Below, in pieces: positions 51,170 through 60,028 of a stretch of DNA of 60,028 nucleotides. How positions within the stretch are numbered: position 1 is the stretch's first letter; every line of letters starts with the position of its first letter. The position numbers and the translations under genes were made by a program. Origin of the DNA: Paulinella micropora (taxonomy: Eukaryota > Cercozoa > Imbricatea > Euglyphida); NCBI GenBank assembly GCA_009731375.1, contig BJOX01000014.1, positions 574,146-634,173 of the forward strand, in the 5' to 3' direction. The notes below the pieces were generated by a model. The model was given only the letters and a program-made list of their open reading frames with translations. It was not told the origin of the DNA and did not search any database.

Positions 51170-53653
51170 ATGTCCGCAGCGAAGCCATACGATCCATACT
51201 CGGATCCAATTGCGCAGTCGCTAGTGGGAAAGGCTGGGGGGGAATTTCTACTATTTGTAGCTTCGGACTACTTAGTAGACCCCCATGATCAGCATCTGTT
51301 TCTGGAACACTTTGTCCCTTTGGCAAGTAAGTATCCAGACAGACCCAAGGACAAGGAGGTGCTGGATGTGGTAAAGAGTGAACAGGCTGGTATGATAAAG
51401 TGGGGGTGGACGGCAGCCACTTTTGCTTTTACCAACTATTCACCAAAAGCACCGAGGATCAAAACCTTGGCACCCATGGAGGTACGGAGGATGGTTACAA
51501 GGATGTTCATATCTTTGCACCTCCATGAGCTTCAAATGTTGGGTCATCCAAGGATGGAAGAGGAGGATTTCGAATACCTTCCGACTCCCATTCCTTCCGA
51601 ACAATTTGATTTGAAGTTCATAATGACGGGGGAGGAAACGAAGGAGGATTGGAAGGAGGAATGGTATGGAGCGGTGAGGAGGGACCCTCTCCATGGGAAA
51701 ACTTTTGAAACGACCATGGCTCAGGATCATTTCAAAAATGAAGTATACCCCTTGGTAGCCAAAACCTTCGCCAAAGCAGTTACGAATTGGGATAATGCTA
51801 AGGGGAGGTTGAAGGAGGCTAAATGGATGAAGGATACGAAAATCTGGGCTAAGAGAACTCAAGGCTCTTTCGACGTACTCCACATCGAAGGCTTCATGGG
51901 GAAACTGGAGCAAATGGTCGAAGTTACGGCGTTAAGCAACAATGCCGAAAGGATGTTGCGAGATCTGCTGCGGGAGGCGGACAATGCAGCACTTGCAGCA
52001 ACCAAGCTCGCGACAGCTACTGCTACGGCGGCAGATGCTGTGATCTTGGTGGTGGCAAGGGAACAGGCATATGAGAACCTGTATCGATATCTCATGTATC
52101 TCATGGAGGTCTTGAAGGCCTTGGAGGTCGGTATGGAAAGGTTTACGACCTGGGAACTGAGATATGCGAAGATCAGGAAAAGGGATGAGGATGATCCCAT
52201 TGATCCTGGTCAACGTTATGATCAAGAGAGGAAGAGGATGCCGATCTTCCTGGCTAAGTTTACGCCGATTGCATTTGCCCCAGGGACACGGGGTAAGCAA
52301 CAACCGACGATATGGTTTACTTTACAAGTAAACTGTCATCCGTTTATGAACTCGTCTTGGTTACGGAAAGCGATCAATATGCTCTGTAAGTTAATGGCGG
52401 AGAGCACTTTTGAATCGCCGATGACCTTGATGGATATTCTCCGACAGTGCACGGATGGGGATCTGATGGAGCACTTTACGTTGGAGAAGATCAACGAGGG
52501 GATGGCGAGGGCACAACAGGAGAGGGATCATTATGCAGAAACGGGATCGATTAAAATGTCGAAACTGCATGCGATGATGCACGCCCTCATTGACTTGCTC
52601 GTCGAATTCGGTTGTCACTGGGAACTGACAAGTGAAGTCATGCTGACGGGCCATATCTCCACTGTTGTTGGAGAGGCTTTGAAGACAACTAAGTCCAAGC
52701 CGGTGAGGGTGAGGGGGACATTTGCGTTGGTGATGGAAAAGCTGAAGACGGACAATGCTTTTTTCATCAGCCTTAAACGCCTCATTCGTCACATTATGGC
52801 GAGGATCAATCAGCATGATCCGACTGTTTATCGGGCCGTGAACAGAGGGTGGCCTGATAACAAATGGGCCAGTTCGATCCCTGACAATGCCGACTTTACG
52901 ACGGAGGCATCCCCTGCTTGGCTGAACTTTGCGGCTCAGTACCAGAACTCAAAGCTGATGTGGAAGGACTTCCTACTGGCCGTGAGAACGTGGGATGATA
53001 CGTTGGTCTCGGCGGGAGGGATAGAGGCTTTGGTGGCAGTTGCCAGAGATCGGTTTGGGGAACAATCGTTGGGACAGGCAGCGGCTGTTCAGTTGGGCGG
53101 CGGAACTGAGGGACGACGTTCACGGATCCCTAAAGTTCAGAGGGGGGGATATGGAAAACCCCTCCGACGCCAGCAACAGGAGGAGGAGCAAGATGAGGAA
53201 GAAACTAGCGACGAGCATATCCCTGCGATAGGCTCGAAGAGTAAAGGGGCTAGTTCTTCCAGTTCCTCTTACAAGGGTAGTCGTAAGCCATGCTTTGACT
53301 ACTACTTTAAGGGAGGCAAGTGCAGAAGGGGGGATTTCTGCCCGGGGATGCACTCCGAAAAGGAAGCGGATTGGAAAATCCTAAAGGAGCAGCTCGAAAG
53401 TTCTGACAACAGCAAGTCCATTTGGGACATTGTCAGGGCTATCCGGAGCAGAGATCAGCTCTTCATCAATAACAAGGCAGTTCGTACTTTGGTTAAAGCA
53501 CGGCTGCGCGAGTATGAGGACACGGTGGACGCCTTGCGACAAGGGGGAAGCAAGCGGGGCCGTGGAGGATATGGAGGCCGTGGCCGCGGAGGAGGCTTCA
53601 GGGGGAAGAAGCGCTTTGGGGGTAAACTGTCAGAGTCAGTTAAGATTTACTAA
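51170..53653 (+). CDS. Gag-like protein with CCCH zinc finger and RGG tail (827 aa)
   Basis: A single long exon starting at ATG 51170 (MSAAKPYDPYSDPIAQ); the frame is open 27 bases further upstream but without an ATG. The first 650 residues are mostly helical in appearance with no domain that I can name. Near residue 710 is CFDYYFKGGKCRRGDFCPGM followed by His, a C-x9-C-x5-C-x3-H finger. The C-terminus is Arg/Gly-rich (RGRGGYGGRGRGGGFRGK). This order, helical body then CCCH finger then RGG tail, is the same as in the gypsy-type Gag at 34152-36410, and LTR-like sequence lies upstream. I therefore infer a retrotransposon Gag. No pol follows within the window, so the element is either non-autonomous or truncated. 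An RNA-binding host protein is the alternative. Confidence 0.7.
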   Translation: MSAAKPYDPYSDPIAQSLVGKAGGEFLLFVASDYLVDPHDQHLFLEHFVPLASKYPDRPKDKEVLDVVKSEQAGMIKWGWTAATFAFTNYSPKAPRIKTLAPMEVRRMVTRMFISLHLHELQMLGHPRMEEEDFEYLPTPIPSEQFDLKFIMTGEETKEDWKEEWYGAVRRDPLHGKTFETTMAQDHFKNEVYPLVAKTFAKAVTNWDNAKGRLKEAKWMKDTKIWAKRTQGSFDVLHIEGFMGKLEQMVEVTALSNNAERMLRDLLREADNAALAATKLATATATAADAVILVVAREQAYENLYRYLMYLMEVLKALEVGMERFTTWELRYAKIRKRDEDDPIDPGQRYDQERKRMPIFLAKFTPIAFAPGTRGKQQPTIWFTLQVNCHPFMNSSWLRKAINMLCKLMAESTFESPMTLMDILRQCTDGDLMEHFTLEKINEGMARAQQERDHYAETGSIKMSKLHAMMHALIDLLVEFGCHWELTSEVMLTGHISTVVGEALKTTKSKPVRVRGTFALVMEKLKTDNAFFISLKRLIRHIMARINQHDPTVYRAVNRGWPDNKWASSIPDNADFTTEASPAWLNFAAQYQNSKLMWKDFLLAVRTWDDTLVSAGGIEALVAVARDRFGEQSLGQAAAVQLGGGTEGRRSRIPKVQRGGYGKPLRRQQQEEEQDEEETSDEHIPAIGSKSKGASSSSSSYKGSRKPCFDYYFKGGKCRRGDFCPGMHSEKEADWKILKEQLESSDNSKSIWDIVRAIRSRDQLFINNKAVRTLVKARLREYEDTVDALRQGGSKRGRGGYGGRGRGGGFRGKKRFGGKLSESVKIY

Positions 53654-54500
53654 TAACCGATGTTGCAGATTTTATTAATAATAATAATATTCAATATTCA
53701 CGCTTCGTGAGTGGCTCCGTGAACGGAAGACGAGCAGTGAACTTGACGGAAAGAAGACGCCCCCGTGAACGGTGCCCAAGCTTAGGCCTAATCGTCCCTA
53801 GTGGGTCCCCATGCCCACAGCTTCGGCAATCTGAACCGCCATTTCTGCTGCCACCATCACATTGGCCACCGTGGTACGTCCGATCACAGGCGTGTCCCAC
53901 ACGTTCGTCGTCGAACTAGACGAGATGGCATTGATGCATTGACTGACCGTCTGCCATGCCTTTCTGGACGGTAATTGATCTGCCCAACTGTCACTCGTGA
54001 GACGAAACTGCCACATCGTCTTCAAATCGTCTTTCAGACGAGCAGAAATCATATGTTTTTTAAGGTGTTTTAGTGGGGTCCAAAACGGAGGCAAAATAGA
54101 CGTAATGAGTTTTTAACATTTTTGTAAACGCCTTTTTTTGTTCTAAAGATCACGATGAGATCTACTGCTGGGTGAAAAAAAATCAAATTCAAATTTTATA
54201 ACGGTTAAAAGTTTTGTGTTTTGTTCATTAAAAAAAAATTATTTGCAAAGTTTGTATATAATTCGCGATAGTTTGGTCGGCAGTAATATAGAGCACGAGC
54301 TTTCTGAATCTGAAGCCTTTTTGAAAAAAGGACAAGTAGTTTAGGAGGAGACCTTTCCTGGGATTTTGATGTTTTTGTGACCCTTTACCCTAAAAAATGT
54401 CCAGGCCGGCCCAGGCCATGCCAGCCAAAAAGCCAAACCCTGTCAACTTTTTTTACGGACCGGCGGCGTTTTTTTGTGTGAAGCGCTAATCACCTTCCCC
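53654..54500. other. Mostly unrecognised; one 98-codon minus ORF
   Basis: An ATG-initiated minus-strand ORF at 53798-54094 (MPPFWTPLKHLKKHMISARL...) has balanced composition but no recognised family. The rest holds short A and T runs and a GGCCGGCCCAGGCC stretch near 54404. Confidence 0.4.
53798..54094 (-). CDS. Hypothetical protein (98 aa)
   Basis: It starts with ATG at 54094. The product contains WADQLPSRKAWQTVSQCINA and an Ala/Val-rich end (VANVMVAAEMAVQIAEAVGM). It is intronless as far as I can see, opposite in strand to its neighbours, and has no recognised domain. It may be a fragment or chance. Confidence 0.25.
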   Translation of the reverse strand: MPPFWTPLKHLKKHMISARLKDDLKTMWQFRLTSDSWADQLPSRKAWQTVSQCINAISSSSTTNVWDTPVIGRTTVANVMVAAEMAVQIAEAVGMGTH

Positions 54501-56687
54501 ATGCCGCCAAGTCGAGGACGCAAAGCCTGGACGAGCCGTAAGAGTTGGGACAAAAACAAAAAGAGGACAGACAGGGAAAAACGTTCTGACTCGTTGGGGG
54601 AAAAAAGAATCAAATTAGACGACCAAGAGCGAGTGACAGAGGAACGAAAAGCATCCCCCGATTATGGCAGGAACGCAGGCGTTGTTTTAGTTTCTCCAGA
54701 CACAGCTGAGGGTGCAAACCAAGGAAATCACCCCCCCAAGGACTTGTCCTCAGTTTTCGAAGAGATTGTCGATAACGCACAAGAGCAGTTCGACCTTGGG
54801 GGTGCTGAGCAGACTCCAAAACGGCCACCAATCTCGATCCCTTCGGATTCGAAGTTGGTGTCCGTTTTGGACGATGCGAGAGACAACGTAATGTGTAACA
54901 TGCACAAAAACAGAGATTACTACTATGTAACGTGTCGTGTGCCCAAATCCAGAAAGGAATCGCAAGTTAAGGCTAGAGCGATGATGTTGAGGAAGAGGAG
55001 GATAGCAAAGGCGAAGGCTTTGGTTGGGCAGCTTTTGGGGGAGGCCCATGGGTTCACGGATGCTGAAGTGGAGGAGTTCACGCTACAGTACATGAACCTC
55101 AGCAACCAGTTAGTGTTCAAGCCTGGCGACGACCAGCAGGCTAAGATCGCCACGCAAACGTTGCTGCACATGGATTGCAACGTGATGTCCGACCAGCAGG
55201 TGACCAATCTGCTGCGGGCGAGTCAGCACCCTTGGTTAACGGGGGCAAAGGTTATCATTGGCTCTCTCTCTGCTGTTTTCTAATGTTCTTTTTTTGTTTC
55301 TGTTTGTGCAGTTGGTGAAACAACGCAAGGAGTTGACGCAGGAGGTCATCCCCAAGTACGGGCTGGAAGGTTCGAAGGATGGCAAGTCGGCAGCAGCGGA
55401 TCCCAACAAGCTGCTGCTCCAGTTGGAGTCGGGATGGCGGCAGAATGGGGCGGTCGATGTTCGGCAGCTATGCATTCCCATCGGGGGGGATGGCAGCAAG
55501 TTGGGGGCAAATCACAGCATGGTTACATGGGCGATGAAGTGTTTTGCTTTGGATCAGAAGAGGGAATTGGTCAAGGGTTTCCAGCATCCCACTACTCAGG
55601 AGGGAATTTTTCCATTGCTGATGTGCAAGTGCAAGGAGGACCTCGTGGAACTGAAGCAATATGCGGGTCCACGAGTGCCTCCACACCATGAGAGAGAGGT
55701 GAGGGGGTGGTAGGGTGTGTCACTTTACATATCTACGCCTATGTTACTATTACTAACAAACACGGGGGCAATTACTAACTAACACGGGGGTAAATGGGTG
55801 TGTTGTTTGCTTCAATGTGGTTATACACCCACAACCAATTTTTAGGAATGGATGCAGGGGCAAGGCATTACGCTTTGCCCCCGTGTTTATTCTTACCTCA
55901 GGATTCTGAGGCGCAATTGTAATTTCGTATATTTTTTATTTGTTAACTTACTATTAAGTACGGAATGCCAATTGCGCTCCAAGTCGTTTATTTTGCTGCT
56001 TGTTTCCTGTTATTATTATTAGTAATAAAATTAATTATTTAAATTGATATTGAAATTGAAGTTTTATTAATACTAGTTAGTTTTTCATGGATCAAATTTG
56101 AATATTAATATTAAACTTGAACTTGAATAGGGGAAAGGCTTAAAACATTTGAATCCTGGGAGAAGGAGGGTTGGACATCATCGGCGACCGGTATTAAATA
56201 TCATGTTCAGCTTTATGTTACCGGTGATATGAAATGGTTACGTACTGTGTGCGGCCAGAAGTCTGCCGGTGCCGATCATTTTTGTTATATGTGTTTATGT
56301 CATAAAAATGATCGGGGCGATCTGTCACGAATGGGTCACACCATGCGTGACAGTGCCACAGCCGACAAGACAACGCCTGGCATGGCACACGATCGTAGCT
56401 TGTTTCATTTTGTGCCTATGAATCGTCATGTTCCTGACTTGTTGCATATGATGTTACGTATATGTGGGCGCATGGTTGATTTTTTAATGCGTGAGATTTG
56501 CGACGGCCGGCCTGATACTCCTTGGGGTGCGGATATTCCACCCAATTCACAGTATTTTAGACTTAGTAATACGAATCGCTTGAAACATTTAACTGATATT
56601 CTATCTAACAAAGGGAATATCAGAAGTGGTAAAGTGATTTCCGGTTTTAAAATACGGCCTAACAGGGACACAAAGGAAATGAAGTAG
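54501..56687 (+). CDS. DDE-transposase-like protein, spliced (partly resolved)
   Basis: Exon 1 runs 54501-55250, starting MPPSRGRKAWTSRKSW with a basic, nuclear-localisation-like N-terminus. A 61 bp GT-AG intron (55251-55311) keeps the frame. Exon 2 runs 55312 to about 55698 (donor GTGAGG) and contains LCIPIGGDGSKLG, a candidate first catalytic Asp. A later exon, from about 56131 to the stop at 56687, contains YVTGDMKWLRTVCG (candidate second Asp). CYMC follows 19 residues after that Asp, and then HFVPMNRHVPDLLHMMLRI. The order D...D...C-x2-C...H...H resembles cut-and-paste transposases of the CACTA/Transib/RAG1-like type, but I cannot assign a family. The junction between exons 2 and 3 is not in phase with the obvious sites, so an exon is missing or the gene is decayed. 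Confidence 0.5.
55251..55311 (+). other. 61 bp GT-AG intron
   Basis: AAG|GTTATC...TTTGTGCAG|TTG. Removing it joins two long open frames in phase 0; the intron itself adds a premature stop if retained. Confidence 0.8.
55714..56126. other. AT-rich sequence between transposase-like exons
   Basis: AACACGGGGG(C/T)AA repeats twice at 55758-55792. The rest is AT-rich with TTAATATTAA stretches. It is probably intronic; a small missing exon may lie here. Confidence 0.45.
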
Positions 56688-56757
56688 CACGGCCTTGATC
56701 GGGAAAGAGCTTGCTCTAAACATCTTTTGCATTAAGCATAAGTTCTTTTGTGTACAT

Positions 56758-57280
<523 letters not shown>

Positions 57281-57360
57281 AATCTGCCTTGGAGTGTTGA
57301 CTGTGACATATTTGAGGGAAATCCCGATGAAAAAACCTAGTCACACTTGCTAAACAGAGT

Positions 57361-57516
57361 TCCAGCCCAACGGCCTCAAGGCGCTAAACTGTGACGCCAA
57401 CTCATAACCCTTTGGTGGTAGATGCTGGGGAGGAGGGTCGTTGCGCGCGTAAAAAGATCTTAAACTCCGCATATGCTGGTTGATAGCCCAGGACCCAGCA
57501 GACACAGATTGTTATG
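57361..57516 (+). repeat. Second dispersed repeat family, second copy (cut by gap)
   Basis: It repeats the first 155 bases of the long copy with few changes (CCAACGGCCTCAAGGCGCTA in place of CCAATGGCCTCAAGGCGTTA) and then runs into the gap at 57517-57762. Confidence 0.85.
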
Positions 57517-57762
57517 NNNNNNNNNNNNNNNNNNNNNNNNNNNNNNNNNNNNNNNNNNNNNNNNNNNNNNNNNNNNNNNNNNNNNNNNNNNNNNNNNNNN
57601 NNNNNNNNNNNNNNNNNNNNNNNNNNNNNNNNNNNNNNNNNNNNNNNNNNNNNNNNNNNNNNNNNNNNNNNNNNNNNNNNNNNNNNNNNNNNNNNNNNNN
57701 NNNNNNNNNNNNNNNNNNNNNNNNNNNNNNNNNNNNNNNNNNNNNNNNNNNNNNNNNNNNNN
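57517..57762. other. Assembly gap (N)
   Basis: The gap lies between two dispersed repeats. Confidence 0.99.
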
Positions 57763-57780
57763 TATTGTTATTATTATTAT

Positions 57781-58014
57781 CCATCTGGGCCCTGTCGCCA
57801 GTTCGATTCCCGTCGGTGCCACCAGTATTTTCATTGAACATACCGATCCGTCTGGACCAGTATTTTCATTGAACATACCGGCCCGTCTGGAAGTGTTGGA
57901 ACTGCCCTTGCGGGGGTGTCATTAGAGCTTATCGTCAATTCTTCGTACTCCCCTCACGGGTGAGACGATGGAGGCGCATGTGCAGAAATGCATCAGCCAT
58001 TGACAGAGAAGCAC

Positions 58015-58083
<69 letters not shown>
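57781..58083 (+). mobile_element. tRNA-derived SINE, copy 5, with (ATT)n tail
   Basis: 5'-truncated: it begins CCATCTGGGCCCTGTCGCCA after ATT repeats, so the A-box is missing. The B-box, the doubled CATTGAACAT segment and the body end GAAGCAC match copy 2 closely. The tail runs to 58083 and stops 22 bases before a splice acceptor of the next gene. Confidence 0.85.
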
Positions 58084-58105
58084 GTTTTTTTCCTGTGAAT
58101 AATAG

Positions 58106-60028
58106 ACCAGGACATCGCCAAGGATGAAATCTGCACCGAGCTGGCAGCGCAATGCAAGCAGCTTATGAAGGAACAAGAGCGGGGGTTCAAAAATGAAGCT
58201 GAATTTCAACAGTGGAAGGTGAGGAGCCAAACGCATCACAAAATCCATCGGGAAAATCGTTTCCAAACCACTAAGCGGAAGTCTAGAGCACCTTTTGACC
58301 TTCGATCGATTGTTTGCTCTTTTGACGGGACACCCCCTGTGCTCGTTCCTTCATGTCGACGCAAATCCACTGACTTTAAAGGTAAGTACGTTATTCGTCT
58401 TGGCCTTGGGGTGTTCAGTTGTTACAGAACCAGGAAAAGTTACATCTACACTCACGGCCCTGGTATTGAAAAAGGTCAGAACAGTACAATCTCTATCCTT
58501 TACCACATGCTACGGAGTCGGCTGTGGAGCACTGACACTATGGCCGCATGGAAGCTCTTCATTGAGTTTGACGGAGGGGGCGAAAATACTGGCTGGGGTA
58601 TGTATGGCGTTATCAACTTCATTATCTGGGCGGGATGGTTTTTGCAAGGACAGACTCATCGAAATCTCCCACACCATGGGTTTTCCGGTGATGATCAGAA
58701 GTTTCGCACGATGAGACGAGGGTTAGGCACTACCTTTTTAACCACAAGCATCGCTCAGGCTTTGTTCAAGCTGCTTCGCGCGTTCACCAAAGACAAAGAA
58801 CGTATTGTCGTCTGTATCCTGATCACCAGTTATGACTGGGTGAATTTTTTTTCACCATGCATGAACAAGTACTTGAAGTACTGGAATCGTCCCCTGGCAT
58901 GGCAAATCAACGCTGGAGTACCAGGCGATGGCAACAACGGCCTCCCCACGGCCAAGGTAAAGACCTTCGGAGACGGGCAAGAGCATTGGCACGGGGAAAG
59001 GGACCGACCAGACGGAGCTCCGATTAAAATGATGACCCGGGCTCCAGGTTTTCACTTTGCTCTCCTGTTAGTTGAAAAATCTAACTTTTATTTTATTTTG
59101 TTAAATAGCGGAAGGGACGCTGCCCAAAAAACTTCCTCCCGTAAAGTTTGCAGATCCAAAACTTCTGAAGGATGTTCGCAAGCTTGCGCAGAAGTATTGT
59201 GGACAGGAGGAGAAGGACCAGATAGAACATATGCTAGGTTGTAAATGTTTATTGTTATATTGTCATACATAACTGAAAATGTTTTATAGGCCGCCCAGGC
59301 GCAGTTGCAGGCTTGCGCTTTGCAGGAAGCTACGGCGAGGGAGGCGAGCCTGGTTATCCAGGTCATATTTCCTGCACTGACAAAAACGATCAGAAGTGGT
59401 CAGTGAATGTTAGAGTGCTAGCAGATCTTCCACCGGACCCCTTTGCAGTCCCACCTGACAGGAAGGCAAAGATGATCGGTCTTTCCAAACTGACAGAGGA
59501 GGAAAGGCTAAACTACCCTAGAACTTACTTCCTCAGTGATAGCCAACCGCCAACACATCCTGCTTGGGTTGGAGGTAGAATGCTCTCAGCACAGCAGCGA
59601 TTAGAACAGGATTTAGCGTTTGAGGCAGCTGATGGTAGGTCAATGCCAGCATGGGAAAGGGTTGCATCCTTTCTTGCTGTCGCGTCAGATGAAAAAGCTT
59701 TTGGAGCGATGAGAGTGTTAGTGAAGGAGTTGGTAAGCTATCTTCGAGCACATGGCATAGCCTTTCGAAATGCTGATAGAAAGCAGTTCAAACGTGCAGA
59801 ACTTGTGAGTGCAGCATGGGGGCACTTTCAAGTATGTGATTGCAGCATTGAACAAAAAGGAAAGGCTGCAGTGGGTGGTAGAGATAGTCTTGCTAGAGGT
59901 CAGGGTCGGGCAAGTGCTCGGGGTCGTGCTCGGGGTCGGGGTCGTGCTCGGGGCAGGGGTAGGGTTAGAGTGCCATCGGACGAAGAAGAAGAAGAAGAAG
60001 AAGAAGAAGAAGAAGAAGAAGAAGAAGA
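58106..60028 (+). CDS. DUF7869-like, transposase-derived protein, spliced, 3' end outside window
   Basis: Exons: about 58106-59047, 59109-59237 and 59290 to beyond the window. The introns 59048-59108 (61 bp) and 59238-59289 (52 bp) have GT-AG ends, and removing them keeps one frame. Upstream exons must exist, since a splice acceptor (AATAATAG) precedes the first. The core reads HGPGIEKGQNSTISILYHML, then KLFIEFDGGGENTGWGMYG and NLPHHGFSGDDQKF. This matches the pattern D-G-G-x-E-N ... L-P-x-G-H-T-H-x-D-x-D-x-x-F known from DUF7869-type proteins found with eukaryotic transposons, here with HHGFSGDD at the second site. The C-terminal exon encodes EERLNYPRTYFLSDSQPPTH, an RGR repeat and a poly-Glu run at the window end. 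It could be an active transposon gene or a domesticated one. Confidence 0.55.
59981..60028. repeat. (GAA)n run at window end
   Basis: A GAA run read in frame as poly-Glu after an Arg/Gly repeat tail. It continues past the window. Confidence 0.9.

Noticed and set aside
58381-58500. Intron starting at GGTAAGTACG in the DUF7869-like gene
   Set aside because: The read-through frame is open and matches the expected order ahead of HGPG...NSTISILYHML, so the good-looking donor is probably not used.

Overview
The window is eukaryotic nuclear DNA, probably from a unicellular alga or other protist. It has spliced genes with short GT-AG introns (52 and 61 bp), a mitochondrial-type nuclear gene, LTR retrotransposons, a tRNA-derived SINE family and an exceptional load of microsatellites. 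No bacterial operon structure, rRNA gene or CRISPR array is visible. The mix of repeats, copia-type elements and assembly gaps would fit a chromerid-type alga, but that is a guess and no marker here proves it.

Layout. 1-1750: 5' part of a gypsy-like element on the minus strand (gag remnant plus leader), open at the window edge. 1750-5450: no recognisable gene; a long imperfect hairpin, a TAGTCCC-rich repeat block and a 3 x 64 bp tandem repeat. 5450-7090: copies of a tRNA-derived SINE with (ATT)n tails. 7545-8595: CTT-rich microsatellite and a ~97 bp minisatellite. 8596-24876: two copia elements in tandem sharing the middle LTR (LTR-internal-LTR-internal-LTR), bracketed by one 5 bp target-site duplication. 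Copy 1 has an intact 2441-codon frame; copy 2 is broken by an 84 bp inversion and a 1 bp deletion. 24880-30520: tandem repeats and microsatellites. 30525-36500: gypsy-type element on the minus strand, gag then pol in the same frame separated by one UGA; pol ends in a microsatellite and has no integrase. 37783-42430: microsatellites and unrecognised sequence. 42509-47088: a spliced host gene for the N-terminal (2Fe-2S) part of mitochondrial succinate dehydrogenase iron-sulfur subunit, whose introns are largely microsatellite. 48186-53653: LTR-like direct repeats and a Gag-like protein with a CCCH finger. 54501-56687: spliced DDE-transposase-like gene. 56870-58083: two dispersed repeat families. 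58106-60028: spliced gene with a DUF7869-like, transposase-derived domain, running off the window.

How the parts fit: most coding capacity belongs to mobile elements. The copia polyprotein carries Gag, a CCHC knuckle, a MYND finger, integrase, reverse transcriptase and RNase H in one frame. The gypsy element splits gag and pol at a stop codon, which suggests readthrough. The only clear housekeeping gene is SDHB, acting in respiratory complex II and the TCA cycle; its visible reading frame stops right after the 2Fe-2S domain, which raises the possibility of a split SDHB in this organism.
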